Assembly (NCBI GenBank): GCA_000634115.1
Contig: JFLJ01000111.1
Coordinates: forward strand, 1 to 52,085
Length of the DNA: 52,085 nucleotides
DNA from: Prochlorococcus sp. scB241_528O2
GTDB lineage: Bacteria > Cyanobacteriota > Cyanobacteriia > PCC-6307 > Cyanobiaceae
Reading direction: 5' to 3'
The translations under genes and the position numbers were made by a program. The number at the start of each line of letters is the position of its first letter. The stretch's first letter is position 1. This document shows, piece after piece, positions 32,272-41,043 of this stretch. The notes under the pieces were generated by a model. The model searched no databases. It was not told the DNA's origin and saw only the letters and a program-made list of their open reading frames with translations.

Positions 32272-33364
32272 TAAAATGACATCTCAAAACTTGATAATTA
32301 AAAATTTAATGTCAGATTTAGTTAGAAGGAATGGATCTGATTTGCATTTAACTGGGGACACAGTTCCTTATTTCAGAATTCAAGGTTCAATTTTACCTGC
32401 TAGTGAATCGATATATAAAGAAGAGAATTTAATATCTGATTTGAAAATAATTCTTGGTGAAGAGAAATTAAAAGTATTTTTTAATGAAAAGGAACTTGAT
32501 TGTAGCTATGGACTTGAAGGTGTAGCAAGATTCAGATTAAATATTTTTTTTGATCGAGGAAAAGTCTCTTGTGTAATGAGAGCTTTAAATACAAATATTC
32601 CGAGTTTCGCTCAAATTGGTCTGCCAGATAGTGTTCAACAATTACTACAAAGACCTCGAGGTCTAATGTTAGTTACTGGCCCAACTGGTTCAGGTAAAAC
32701 TACAACTCTCGCTAGCTCAATAGATTGGATTAACGCAAATAATGCTCACCATATCTTAACTATTGAAGACCCAATAGAGTTTGTTTTTGAAAATAAAAAC
32801 TGTCTCGTAAGGCAGAGAGAAGTTGGAGAGGATACTAAATCATTCTCTAAGGCTTTAAGATCAGCTCTTAGAGAAGATCCAGATATTATTTTGGTTGGTG
32901 AAATGAGAGATCTTGAAACTATAAGCCTTGCAATTACAGCTGCTGAAACTGGACATTTAGTAATGGGGACCTTACATACTTCTTCTGCTTCTCAAACTAT
33001 TGATAGAATTATTGACGTTTTCCCAACTTCTCAACAACAACAAATTAGAGTCCAATTGTCTGGATCTTTGATTGGTGTCATTTCACAAACTCTATGCAAA
33101 ACTAAAGATAGCAAAAGAACATTAGCCGCTGAGATTCTTGTAAATAATAATGCTATCGCAAACTTAATTAGAGAAGCAAAGTCTTCTCAAGTATATTCTC
33201 AGTTACAAGTTGGTGCAAAATATGGAATGCAAACCTTAGAGCAAGCATTATCAAAAAATGTTACTCAGGGTTTGATTACAAAAGAAGAAGCTTTCTACAA
33301 ATGTAATAGACCAAATGTTCTGCAGGGACTTTTAGATAATCAGGATGATGGAGATCTTGATTAA
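32264..33364 (+). CDS. pilT: PilT retraction ATPase
   Basis: A 366-residue ATPase of the PilT type. It has the N-terminal PAS-like part with GSDLHLTGD, Walker A GPTGSGKTTT from about residue 139, DPIEFVFENKN, DPDIILVGEMRDLETI, and LHTSSASQTIDRIIDVFP. The C-terminal INxLIREAK-type motif (IANLIREAK), specific to PilT, is present and the zinc cysteines of PilB are absent. It depolymerises the pilus for twitching or uptake. It overlaps pilB and is 8 bp before pilC. Confidence 0.95.
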   Translation: MIDKMTSQNLIIKNLMSDLVRRNGSDLHLTGDTVPYFRIQGSILPASESIYKEENLISDLKIILGEEKLKVFFNEKELDCSYGLEGVARFRLNIFFDRGKVSCVMRALNTNIPSFAQIGLPDSVQQLLQRPRGLMLVTGPTGSGKTTTLASSIDWINANNAHHILTIEDPIEFVFENKNCLVRQREVGEDTKSFSKALRSALREDPDIILVGEMRDLETISLAITAAETGHLVMGTLHTSSASQTIDRIIDVFPTSQQQQIRVQLSGSLIGVISQTLCKTKDSKRTLAAEILVNNNAIANLIREAKSSQVYSQLQVGAKYGMQTLEQALSKNVTQGLITKEEAFYKCNRPNVLQGLLDNQDDGDLD

Positions 33365-33372
33365 GATAAAAA

Positions 33373-34638
33373 ATGGAATATAGCTTTATTAACGACCCTG
33401 TTTTAAGGGGCAAACTAGAAAAAGCTAGTAAAATTAATATAAGTACTACTAAAACAAATGATGATGAAAATAAATTGAGTAAAAATGTATTGGTTTCAAA
33501 TGAGAATACTATTAAAAAGAGAATATCAAAACCAAATAAAAAATTTGAAAGTTTAAAATCAAAAAGAAAAACAAATAAAAGTAAAAGACTCAAGCCACCC
33601 TCAACTAAAACACTGGCAGTAGCAACCAAGCAATTAGCTTCTATGATAAGAACTGGACTTCCTCTTTTGGAGGCTTTAAATATTCTATCTGAAAGCAGTG
33701 ATGATAAAACACTAAAAGCAGTATTTAAAGAAGCCTCGATTGGTATTAGTAGAGGAGCTACACTACAAGAGATTCTTGAAAAGCATCCAGATGTTTTTGA
33801 TGATATGTATTTAGCTCTTGTCTCAGCAGGAGAAACTGCAGGCCTTCTTCCAGAAGTTTTAGATAGAGAAGCGAAATTATTAGAAAGCCTTGCAAAAATA
33901 AAAGGACAAATTCAAAGTGCATTAACTTACCCTATAGCTATTTTTGTGTTGACTGTGATAGTAATAATTGTGATGCTTGTTTTTGTGATACCTGTTTTTA
34001 CTGATATGTATTCCTCTTCAGGTACTAAGTTGCCTGCTTTAACTCAATTTCTTGTAGATGCATCAAATCTTATAAAAGATCCAGCATTTCTTCTTAAGTC
34101 AATACCAGCTTTAATTATTGGATTTATTTTAACCAAGAGGCAAATGAAAACAAATAAATTTATTAACTGGAAAGATTCCATGCTCCTTAAATTACCTATT
34201 ACTAAAGATTTGGTGACTAAATCATGTTTAGCTAATTTTTCTAGAACTTTAAGCTCTCTAAATTCTGCAGGAGTTCCAATATTAGAGGCTTTAATGATAT
34301 CTAAAAGAACATTAGGAAATAGGGTATTTCAAAGGATTGCAGATAAAATGAATACTGAGATCCAGGCAGGTCAACCAATTTATAAGGTATTAGCCTTGGA
34401 AGTTAACGTTATACCTATTATGTTTACCTCAATGTTTAGAATTGGAGAAGAAACCGGAGAATTAAGTGAGATGGTTGATAAGTTAGCAGATTTTTATGAG
34501 GATGAAGTATCGACTAGTGTTAAATCATTAACTTCTATCTTAGAACCTTTAATGATAGTTTTTGTTGCTATCGTTGTTGCTTTTATTCTAGTAGCTATGT
34601 ATTTACCAATGTTTAATATGATGAGTACTGTTGGTTAA
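33373..34638 (+). CDS. pilC: PilC inner-membrane platform protein
   Basis: A 421-residue GspF-family protein. A basic lead of about 75 residues is followed by two T2SSF domains: the first with QLASMIRTGLPLLEALNIL and LALVSAGETAGLLPEVLDR, the second with NFSRTLSSLNSAGVPILEAL and MFRIGEETGELSEMVDKLA. Three membrane segments lie between and after them, ending YLPMFNMMSTVG. It is the platform on which PilB and PilT act to move pilins in and out of the fibre. The order pilB-pilT-pilC is the standard one. Confidence 0.96.
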   Translation: MEYSFINDPVLRGKLEKASKINISTTKTNDDENKLSKNVLVSNENTIKKRISKPNKKFESLKSKRKTNKSKRLKPPSTKTLAVATKQLASMIRTGLPLLEALNILSESSDDKTLKAVFKEASIGISRGATLQEILEKHPDVFDDMYLALVSAGETAGLLPEVLDREAKLLESLAKIKGQIQSALTYPIAIFVLTVIVIIVMLVFVIPVFTDMYSSSGTKLPALTQFLVDASNLIKDPAFLLKSIPALIIGFILTKRQMKTNKFINWKDSMLLKLPITKDLVTKSCLANFSRTLSSLNSAGVPILEALMISKRTLGNRVFQRIADKMNTEIQAGQPIYKVLALEVNVIPIMFTSMFRIGEETGELSEMVDKLADFYEDEVSTSVKSLTSILEPLMIVFVAIVVAFILVAMYLPMFNMMSTVG

Positions 34639-34667
34639 TACGAATCGAATTGACGAAAGTTTAATTT

Positions 34668-35423
34668 TTGATGACAAAGAATTTATTGTTTATTTTATTA
34701 ATTGCATTTTTTTTTGATAATTTTTTTATAAGAGGGTTAGATAGCAGTACTAAAGTTATTAATAATAGTTCTCATGAGGTGAAAGAAGTTAAATATTTAT
34801 TATCTAAAAAGATATCTGTATTAAAGGTAAATAACAGGAACATAATAAAAATAATAAATATTTTAAAGAGATTTGATAAAAAAAATTCCCCTAAGAAAAT
34901 TGTTGTAAATGGCAAAATTAAATATTCATATAGGAAATTACCAAATGAACCCCAAAAAACAATTGAAGAAATTGAGGAACTTATAAAAAATCCTATAAAA
35001 ACTAGTAAATATGAGTTTTTCATCAAGAAAGCATTATTAATTCTTCTATCAAACGAAATAGAGATATTAATCAAAGATTTACCAGAAAACGATCCCTCGG
35101 GCCAATGGATTCATAAAGATAAAACGGTAATTATTAATGAAAAGGTATTTAAAGAGGGTACCATCAAATTTGCGTATCTTTTAAGTCATGAAATGATTCA
35201 TATCGCGCAATCTTGTAATGGAGGAAGTTTTGATTCCTATCCATTTCTAATAGGTTTGGAGTTGAAGAAACCCAAGAATTATTATTACAAATATTTAAAT
35301 AATGAGATTTATAGAGATCTGAAAAAGGATGATATTATGCTTGAAATTGAGGCATACGCAAATCAAACAGAAATATCACAAACCATAAATGCTTTCAAAT
35401 ATTTTTGCTTAAAGCAGAAATAA
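34668..35423 (+). CDS. Putative HEXXH zinc metalloprotease-like protein
   Basis: A 251-residue protein with an N-terminal hydrophobic segment (LLFILLIAFFFDNFFI) acting as signal or anchor. Near residue 174 is SHEMIHIAQ, a zincin HEXXH motif with both His and the Glu, and about 50 residues on comes EIEAYANQ (Glu near 226/228), a likely third ligand as in gluzincin-type enzymes. Two cysteines are present (QSCNGG and KYFCLK). It begins 29 bp after pilC on the same strand and may be cotranscribed with the motor genes. It could trim pilins or cell wall, but nothing shows activity. Confidence 0.65.
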   Translation: MMTKNLLFILLIAFFFDNFFIRGLDSSTKVINNSSHEVKEVKYLLSKKISVLKVNNRNIIKIINILKRFDKKNSPKKIVVNGKIKYSYRKLPNEPQKTIEEIEELIKNPIKTSKYEFFIKKALLILLSNEIEILIKDLPENDPSGQWIHKDKTVIINEKVFKEGTIKFAYLLSHEMIHIAQSCNGGSFDSYPFLIGLELKKPKNYYYKYLNNEIYRDLKKDDIMLEIEAYANQTEISQTINAFKYFCLKQK

Positions 35424-35425
35424 TA

Positions 35426-35767
35426 TTACTTTGTAAGTTTCTTCACAATTGACTTAAAGAATCTATTTAAAGCTTTTTCATCAATATCTTCATTCATGAA
35501 ATGGGAAATAAGATCATCTTTAAGTTTTTGAAGCTTATCTTCAATATTTTCGCCATCTAATGGTACTGACTTTAATATCCCATCATTACCTCTATATTGT
35601 GTATTTGCTTCCCAAAGAATAATTACTGCCTGTCTACCTGGAGTCATTTTTTTTATTCCTTTAATAGGATTATCTGCACATGCTTTTTTAAATATCCTCC
35701 AAAAAGGAAATGCGTCTAAATCTTTGTCTGCATCATCTAAATGTTTTAAAAAAGTGCTTTCGTCCAT
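35426..35767 (-). CDS. Hypothetical cytoplasmic protein
   Basis: A 113-residue soluble, mostly helical, charged protein with no signal or membrane segment. It has a single Cys (KACADNP) and a conserved-looking core (TPGRQAVIILWEANTQYRG). I do not recognise it. It is convergent with the metalloprotease-like gene, 2 bp between stops, and is alone on its strand. Confidence 0.55.
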   Translation of the reverse strand: MDESTFLKHLDDADKDLDAFPFWRIFKKACADNPIKGIKKMTPGRQAVIILWEANTQYRGNDGILKSVPLDGENIEDKLQKLKDDLISHFMNEDIDEKALNRFFKSIVKKLTK

Positions 35768-36130
35768 AGCTTATATTTAAAAAAAATTTAACATATTTTT
35801 TTTGAAGTTGAGAAGTTTATCTAGAAAAAAATTTTTCCAATATTTTATATATGATTATCTTTAATTATCTAGTCTAAAGCAACTAATATAAATAAATCCT
35901 GAAATTAAATTCAATAATCATAATAAATAAAATCCTATCTAAATTAAAAAGGTTTATCAAGGTTTAAATCTAGATTCAAAAATCCTTTTATAGTCAATAA
36001 ATTTTTTGATAATTTATCTATTAATAATAGATCAATTTAAATTTTAAAGTAAATCATCACTCTTTATAAGAAATAAAAAAATATCAATTTAAAAATTAAT
36101 ATGTTTGTTTACTTTTTGTATTGATAAAGA
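35768..36130. other. Gene-free AT-rich region
   Basis: A 363-bp stretch of nearly pure A/T with no gene, hairpin terminator or repeat that I could see. It holds the promoter of the small gene to its left and any 3' end signal of the FkbM-like gene. Confidence 0.4.
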
Positions 36131-36868
36131 TTAATCGAATATAGAACAAATAAAAAGATGGGCTTTGCTCCATGTATCTATATCATCAGAGAATGGTACA
36201 AACTCTATTCTCTCCTTGTGTATAAAATTTAATAGCTGAGAGTAATATGATTGTCCCTTAATAGATTTTACATCTTTTAAGGAACCCATAATTCCTATTA
36301 ATCTTTTTGGAAAATATTTTTTAAAATCATAGATAATTTCGTCTTCTAAACCCTCGCAGTTTATTCTTAAAATAACTTTTGATTTAGAGTGTAAATAGGT
36401 ATTTTCTAAAATTTCAAATAATTCTCTAGTATTTAAAGTTAAAACATTTCTAAAGTTATTTTCATTAACATTCCCTTTTGAACTGAATATTGAGTTTCCT
36501 GCTGATTTTGGGTCATTATTGGCAAAGAATAATTTTGTAGTTCTTATGAAATTATTATTTTTAATAGCGGCGGGTAAAACCATAGAGCATGAAAGGTAAG
36601 GTTTTTGATTGAAGTGTAAAAAATTTGGCTCGACTAAAATCAGTGTAAATTTTTTAAAGTTAGCTTTAGCTTTGAAATGATTTTTTACTAATTTCAACAA
36701 GTAATTTATACCTATAGACTTTCCTTTGAATAAATTTTTAATTATTCTTTTTGCTAATTTAAAAAAAAAGAATTTTGAATTTGTGAAACTTTTTATTTCC
36801 CCACAAGAATGACTACCTATATCAACAATAATATAATCACCATTTTGAGAAAAATCTTGCTTCATCAT
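36131..36868 (-). CDS. FkbM-like methyltransferase-related protein
   Basis: A 245-residue protein with the outline of a FkbM-type SAM methyltransferase. IIVDIGSHSCGE (about 12-23) fits the SAM-binding loop, LILVEPNF the acidic strand end, and VILRINCEGLEDEIIYDFK the LKIDCEG(A/L)E motif of the family. The glycine content of the first motif is reduced (one Gly in GSHSCGE spacing), so activity is uncertain. FkbM enzymes methylate sugars or other metabolites. It stands alone with large AT-rich gaps on both sides. Confidence 0.6.
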   Translation of the reverse strand: MMKQDFSQNGDYIIVDIGSHSCGEIKSFTNSKFFFFKLAKRIIKNLFKGKSIGINYLLKLVKNHFKAKANFKKFTLILVEPNFLHFNQKPYLSCSMVLPAAIKNNNFIRTTKLFFANNDPKSAGNSIFSSKGNVNENNFRNVLTLNTRELFEILENTYLHSKSKVILRINCEGLEDEIIYDFKKYFPKRLIGIMGSLKDVKSIKGQSYYSQLLNFIHKERIEFVPFSDDIDTWSKAHLFICSIFD

Positions 36869-37127
36869 ATTTTAAATTGCATTGAGGTTATAAGATTGTT
36901 TTTAAGGATCTATTAGAAAACAACTTTTTGGAAGTTTAAATATCTTTTTAATAAGGTGAATTTTTAATATTATAAATGTAAATAATATATATACAATAAT
37001 TTCTCTTCTAATTGTTTTTTGACAATCTTAACTAATGAAACTATTCGAAGCGATTTAAAACAAGAAATAATGCTTCAAAGAAATTAAATATTAATTTTGT
37101 CTTCTTTTTATAATGGATAGAGATTGA

Positions 37128-37277
37128 TTATCCAAAATTTATATTTTCTTGAAACCAACCAAAAAGGTTATTACCAATAATGGCAGAAATTATCAGAACT
37201 AACGCAACAATAACAAAAAGAGCACTTACATCTTTTATGTCATAAGGAGTTTTAAACAAAGGTTTTTGATCTGCCAT
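37128..37277 (-). CDS. 49-residue single-pass membrane protein
   Basis: A short complete frame from ATG 37277-37275 to TAA 37130-37128. It starts MADQKPLFKTPYDIKDVSAL and has one membrane helix (ALFVIVALVLIISAIIG) followed by NNLFGWFQENINFG. The size and composition match the many small membrane subunits of picocyanobacteria, but it is not one of the photosystem or cytochrome subunits I know. The 36869-37127 space downstream is AT-rich without other features. Confidence 0.65.
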   Translation of the reverse strand: MADQKPLFKTPYDIKDVSALFVIVALVLIISAIIGNNLFGWFQENINFG

Positions 37278-37576
37278 TCTTATCGTTTAATTTAGTTTTC
37301 AAACCATATTACTTTACTTCTTTAAAAGAAGTTTTAAGTAATTTTTCTCCTAACTGTGTTTATAAAATGATTTTATAAAATTCATAAATTAGGGAAGATT
37401 GTAGAATTATTATCAATTTTTAAATTCTAAATACTTCTCTTAATGATTTTAGAAAATGAATGATATCAACTTTCAATTATATAAAAATAGGTTTATTGAA
37501 TATTATAAAGGTATATGTATACTGCATCTAAGTAATTTTCATTACAAATTATACTGAAGATTAATTTATAAAATAA

Positions 37577-37605
37577 AAAAAGCCACTATTAAGTGGCTTT
37601 TTTTT
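37577..37605 (-). terminator. Intrinsic terminator after the DUF4278 gene
   Basis: AAGCCACT and AGTGGCTT form a perfect stem around ATTA (arms within 37580-37599), with an A-run on the left and a T-run on the right. It can end transcripts from either strand; the gene it serves is the DUF4278 gene on the minus strand, 14 bp away. Confidence 0.85.
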
Positions 37606-37619
37606 ATTTTATAAATGAA

Positions 37620-37721
37620 CTAGCTTTTATAAGTTTTTCCTCTGTAAGTTAGTTCAATATGCTGCTTCTTAGCAACTTCTTTGTTTTGGACGTACTTTTG
37701 CCCTCTGTAAATTAGAGTCAT
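37620..37721 (-). CDS. 33-residue DUF4278-type protein
   Basis: A complete short frame from ATG 37721-37719 to TAG 37622-37620. The product has two YRG motifs, starting MTLIYRGQKYVQNKEVAKKQ and ending in LTYRGKTYKS, the hallmark of DUF4278, a family of very small cyanobacterial proteins of unknown function. The same two motifs with the same spacing form the last 32 residues of the PilM-like protein (28.4 kb), so the two share descent or a partner. It has its own promoter-like region, a structured leader and an intrinsic terminator, which suggests a well-expressed single-gene unit. Confidence 0.8.
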   Translation of the reverse strand: MTLIYRGQKYVQNKEVAKKQHIELTYRGKTYKS

Positions 37722-37818
37722 TTTTTAAGCTCCGGTTTCGCTTAAGTCCCCGTTCCATGGCTTAAGTCGATTTGCGGCTTGCTAAACGCAAGTTGAACGT
37801 TTTGGTAGCGGTTGCTAC
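37722..37818 (-). promoter_or_regulatory. Structured leader of the DUF4278 gene
   Basis: This 97-bp stretch is clearly richer in G/C than its surroundings. On the minus strand it forms in order GTAGC-AACC-GCTAC (37818-37805), CTTGC-GTTTA-GCAAG (37792-37778), and CTTAAG pairing with CTTAAG (37766-37761 with 37746-37741), then AAAAA and the ATG. A TATTAT-like -10 lies just upstream. CGTTCA at its centre recalls the glutamine-II (downstream-peptide) riboswitch, which also precedes tiny ORFs, but the GGAAGUAGG core of that RNA is not present. Confidence 0.45.
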
Positions 37819-38026
37819 AAACTTATAATAACATCCATTAAAATTATTTGTCTAGGTTATTAATTAATAAACTTAATATTAATAATGAAATAAGGCTAAT
37901 AGTTAAAAATATCTACGTTTATCATAATGCAGTTTCTTTCAGGTTACATTTTGTACTTTTTTAAGAATTATTTTTTATTTAAACACTTTTTAAATGTAAA
38001 ATTCTGAATATTATAAAATTTGTTTT

Positions 38027-38227
38027 ATGTTTTCTCAAAGCAAAAAACCTACAAGACAAAGATCTAACTCTGCCAATACTCAATGGACTCCATTATTTGC
38101 TGACTTATTACCATTCGCAAACAGAATGAATGAGAAGGTTCAATTAGTAAATGCTTTGGCTTTTACTTTTCTTATGGGAATCTCAATTTTTGGAATTGCA
38201 CTATGGAGACTCACAGCGCTAACTTAA
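38027..38227 (+). CDS. 66-residue single-pass membrane protein, faintly HLIP-like
   Basis: A 66-residue protein with a polar, basic first half and one membrane helix near the C-terminus (QLVNALAFTFLMGISIFGIAL). The RMNEKVQLVNALAF text sits where high-light-inducible proteins have ExxNGRxAM, but the chlorophyll-binding Glu and Arg are replaced, so it is at best a distant relative. Other small thylakoid proteins are equally possible. It ends 4 bp inside the convergent 88-residue gene. Confidence 0.6.
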   Translation: MFSQSKKPTRQRSNSANTQWTPLFADLLPFANRMNEKVQLVNALAFTFLMGISIFGIALWRLTALT

Positions 38228-38490
38228 TTATTTGATTTTTGCAAATAATTAATTTTTGATTCTTTATTTTTAATTATTGTTATTAACCATTTAGAGGCTA
38301 GTCCCCTAGATATTGATCTGTTTTTGAGAAATCTACATATGTATATATGTAGATTTTTTTCATTTTTGGAGTTAAATTTTTCTTCAAAGTCTAATATATC
38401 CTTTTCGGATGTTCTTTTTCGTAGCTCATCCACTAAGGCATGACTAGAGGAATCATTAAATAAGTTACCAATATTTAGGCTTAATGTCAT
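38224..38490 (-). CDS. Hypothetical protein
   Basis: An 88-residue soluble, charged, mostly helical protein with one Cys. No domain is recognised. SRGLASKWLITIIKNKESK at the C-terminus could be an amphipathic helix. It lies 88 bp downstream of nrdJ on the same strand, and its stop overlaps the convergent 66-residue gene. Confidence 0.5.
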   Translation of the reverse strand: MTLSLNIGNLFNDSSSHALVDELRKRTSEKDILDFEEKFNSKNEKNLHIYICRFLKNRSISRGLASKWLITIIKNKESKINYLQKSNN

Positions 38491-38578
38491 AAATAATTTA
38501 TGTCCCTATTTAAGAGGTAGCCATAAATTAAATTTTTAAAAACTAATTTATATTTTTTATTTACAAATAATTTAAAAT

Positions 38579-40912
38579 TTAATCTTTTGGTTTAGCCAGA
38601 GGAAGAAGGCATTTATCTGAATCACAACCTGCGGGCCCTGCTTCAGATAGTTCTCCAACATCATATTTATTGAGAGCGTCAAAGAAATCGTTATTAACTT
38701 TCCTTTTTATTACTTCTTTTTGTAATGATATATATTCCTCCTTACTTATTGGTTCAAAAGGTAATCTCGGGAAAGTTGCGTTGGCACTAAATCTAGCTAG
38801 TAATGCCGCCGAAATATATCCTTCATTATTATCTATTGCATTATGGATAGCTTTAGCTAAATCCTCTATTTCATTTTCTCTAAATTCTACGGTTGCAGAG
38901 GTATTATGCTCTGTGTAGAATTTCTGCACTTGCATATAAAAATCAAATTGAGCTAATGCTGAGAAATTATTTATATCTATCTGGTCTGCACCATCTATAT
39001 TTGCCCAGCTTACTTCTGTTGGGATTTCAACTAACCATTCTGTACATCTTGGATCAAATGGATTATCAAGCAAGCAGCCATTTTCGTCTTTATCAGATTG
39101 AGATGGAACAACTGAGTAACCATAATCCATGCAAGCTAAAGCAATTGGATCATTTTTTCTGAAAGTTATTCTTCTTATGAATCTTTGAGCCTTTGGTGGA
39201 TGCCATCCTGGAGCAGCTCCAGTGAGAAGACTTTTAGTTCCAGCTGGCTGAACAGTTGTACATCGGTTTGGTCTTCTTAGATTATGTTTATCACAATATT
39301 CCCAGACAGTTTCTTTTACTATTCTTCTCCACGAGTCTAAGAATTTAGCTTCCTTCTTTTTGAAGGCCTTCCCTTCTTCATTATCGGGCCTTCCGGCTTC
39401 CCACCACTTCAACCATGGCGTTCCAAAGGCATGGACGCAAAAATCAAATAATCCAGTGAAACTTACCCCTACAATAGGGTCATACTCTCTACTTTTTCTA
39501 TAACGCTCAACTTCAAATTCATGATTAAGTAAACATGCTACCGAAAGAGCTGCTGCTTTAAAAGCCTTTCTTTGTTCTTCAAAATTGTCGGGATCAATCT
39601 GATTTAAATGAACTTCAGCCAAATTGCAGTGAAAATCATTTCCTAAGATTTCCCCACAAGGGTTAAGTCCATATCTGCTCATCCTATGATCTAGCTCTTC
39701 TGAAGAAAATGGACCATAACTACTATCTATCCAATTTCTCGCTTCATCCTTACCTTGTTCTGAGTAAATTTCAATAAATTCCTTTCTCAATTCATCATCT
39801 TTGAGAATATCTGCATTTGACCTTGCGATTGCTTCTGGAGCGAATTGAATAGCCCCCTCACCTGAATGGAATTGTTTTGTGACAGCATCCAAAACAGTTT
39901 GGTATGAGGGTTTTGTATGGTAAACCCTGGTATGGTTTGCCATCCTGAGGGCATCTTTCTCAGGGTCTATTCTCCAATTACCATTCTTATCTTGACTCCA
40001 TAGATTTTCTTTCGCCGATGCGGCCTCCTTATCATCTGAGGCAAATTGTCTCATTCCAGCACTTCTTCTTATATTTCCAGCAACTATTGTTACTGCTGCT
40101 TCATCAATTAATAAACAACACTCTACGGTACTTAATTTCCTTCCAATTGCCTTTCCAAGAAGTGATGCGACTCTAGTGTAGAGATCTTTCAATTTAATAG
40201 GATTTGCCATACCACCAAAACCTTTTAATGATTCTCCAGCAGGTCTAATATCTTCCAAATTAATATAAACATCAATTTCTTTTTCAAGACTTTCATTACT
40301 TGATGCCTCAAGAAGATATTTATAGCTATCTACCCAGCCTCTCCTACTGTCTCCAACTTTGATGTGAAGATCTTTCCCTTTGATTTCTAATGATGACTTT
40401 TCTTCTCTCTGATCTTTTGGAGTTATTCCAACTTCACTAACTGATTTAATATTTATTTTGTTTATTACCGTAGGTAAATTGTTTATAAAATGAGGCTCAA
40501 TTATTGCACCTGTTCCGCATCCCATCATTGCTAAGTCCATCATCAAAGCGAAGGCTTCCCAATCAATTAAGTTTGTTGAAGTACAGTTGTATGCTCCTGA
40601 GAAATTTTGGTTCTTCTTAATCCAAGGAGTTCCCCCTATCCATAACCATCTCCCTGAAGGTTGGGCTTTTTGGTTACTTTGCATCTCTCTCATTAAGATT
40701 AATTCTTCATCAGAAAGTTTTCCTAATTCTTTTAATCCCGATAAATTTCTTTGACCTACTTCGTTCCAGTTCTCCCTTTTGCCAGAGGAAGTTTTCCTAC
40801 TGTAAGATCTAAAAAAAACAGGATAAGCAGCTGGTGCTGTCTTAGGAAAATCATCTTTTTTGAGATTATTGGAGCTGCTCTCTGAAGAAGCTTTATTTGG
40901 TGCAACAGTCAC
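38579..40912 (-). CDS. nrdJ: Adenosylcobalamin-dependent ribonucleotide reductase (class II)
   Basis: A 777-residue monomeric class II reductase that turns ribonucleoside triphosphates into deoxynucleotides with adenosylcobalamin. Key sites: SGAYNCTSTN near residue 108 with the first redox Cys, MMGCGTGAIIEP near 130, LNPCGEI near 417 with the radical Cys and Glu, NLAEVHLN after it, and AGTKSLLTGAAPGWHPP near 555. The C-terminal CDSDKC pair re-reduces the active site. Length matches the family and there is no intein. No nrdA/nrdB is in the window. It depends on B12, for which the CbiX-type chelatase at 1.4 kb supplies a precursor step. Confidence 0.95.
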   Translation of the reverse strand: MTVAPNKASSESSSNNLKKDDFPKTAPAAYPVFFRSYSRKTSSGKRENWNEVGQRNLSGLKELGKLSDEELILMREMQSNQKAQPSGRWLWIGGTPWIKKNQNFSGAYNCTSTNLIDWEAFALMMDLAMMGCGTGAIIEPHFINNLPTVINKINIKSVSEVGITPKDQREEKSSLEIKGKDLHIKVGDSRRGWVDSYKYLLEASSNESLEKEIDVYINLEDIRPAGESLKGFGGMANPIKLKDLYTRVASLLGKAIGRKLSTVECCLLIDEAAVTIVAGNIRRSAGMRQFASDDKEAASAKENLWSQDKNGNWRIDPEKDALRMANHTRVYHTKPSYQTVLDAVTKQFHSGEGAIQFAPEAIARSNADILKDDELRKEFIEIYSEQGKDEARNWIDSSYGPFSSEELDHRMSRYGLNPCGEILGNDFHCNLAEVHLNQIDPDNFEEQRKAFKAAALSVACLLNHEFEVERYRKSREYDPIVGVSFTGLFDFCVHAFGTPWLKWWEAGRPDNEEGKAFKKKEAKFLDSWRRIVKETVWEYCDKHNLRRPNRCTTVQPAGTKSLLTGAAPGWHPPKAQRFIRRITFRKNDPIALACMDYGYSVVPSQSDKDENGCLLDNPFDPRCTEWLVEIPTEVSWANIDGADQIDINNFSALAQFDFYMQVQKFYTEHNTSATVEFRENEIEDLAKAIHNAIDNNEGYISAALLARFSANATFPRLPFEPISKEEYISLQKEVIKRKVNNDFFDALNKYDVGELSEAGPAGCDSDKCLLPLAKPKD

Positions 40913-41043
40913 GATAAAAAAAGTATGTAAATAACCCGTACAGGAAGAATAACTCTACCTGTGGCGTCTGCAACTATTCTTACCACTATTTAACGGTTTG
41001 TGTAAAATTATGTTTAATATGAAATCTTTATTTAAGAAAAATT

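Noticed and set aside
38027..38227. High-light-inducible protein (hli)
   Set aside because: The chlorophyll-binding Glu and Arg of the HLIP helix are replaced, so I keep it as a small membrane protein only.
38579..40912. Intein or phage origin of nrdJ
   Set aside because: Length is normal and all motifs are continuous; base use is like the neighbours.
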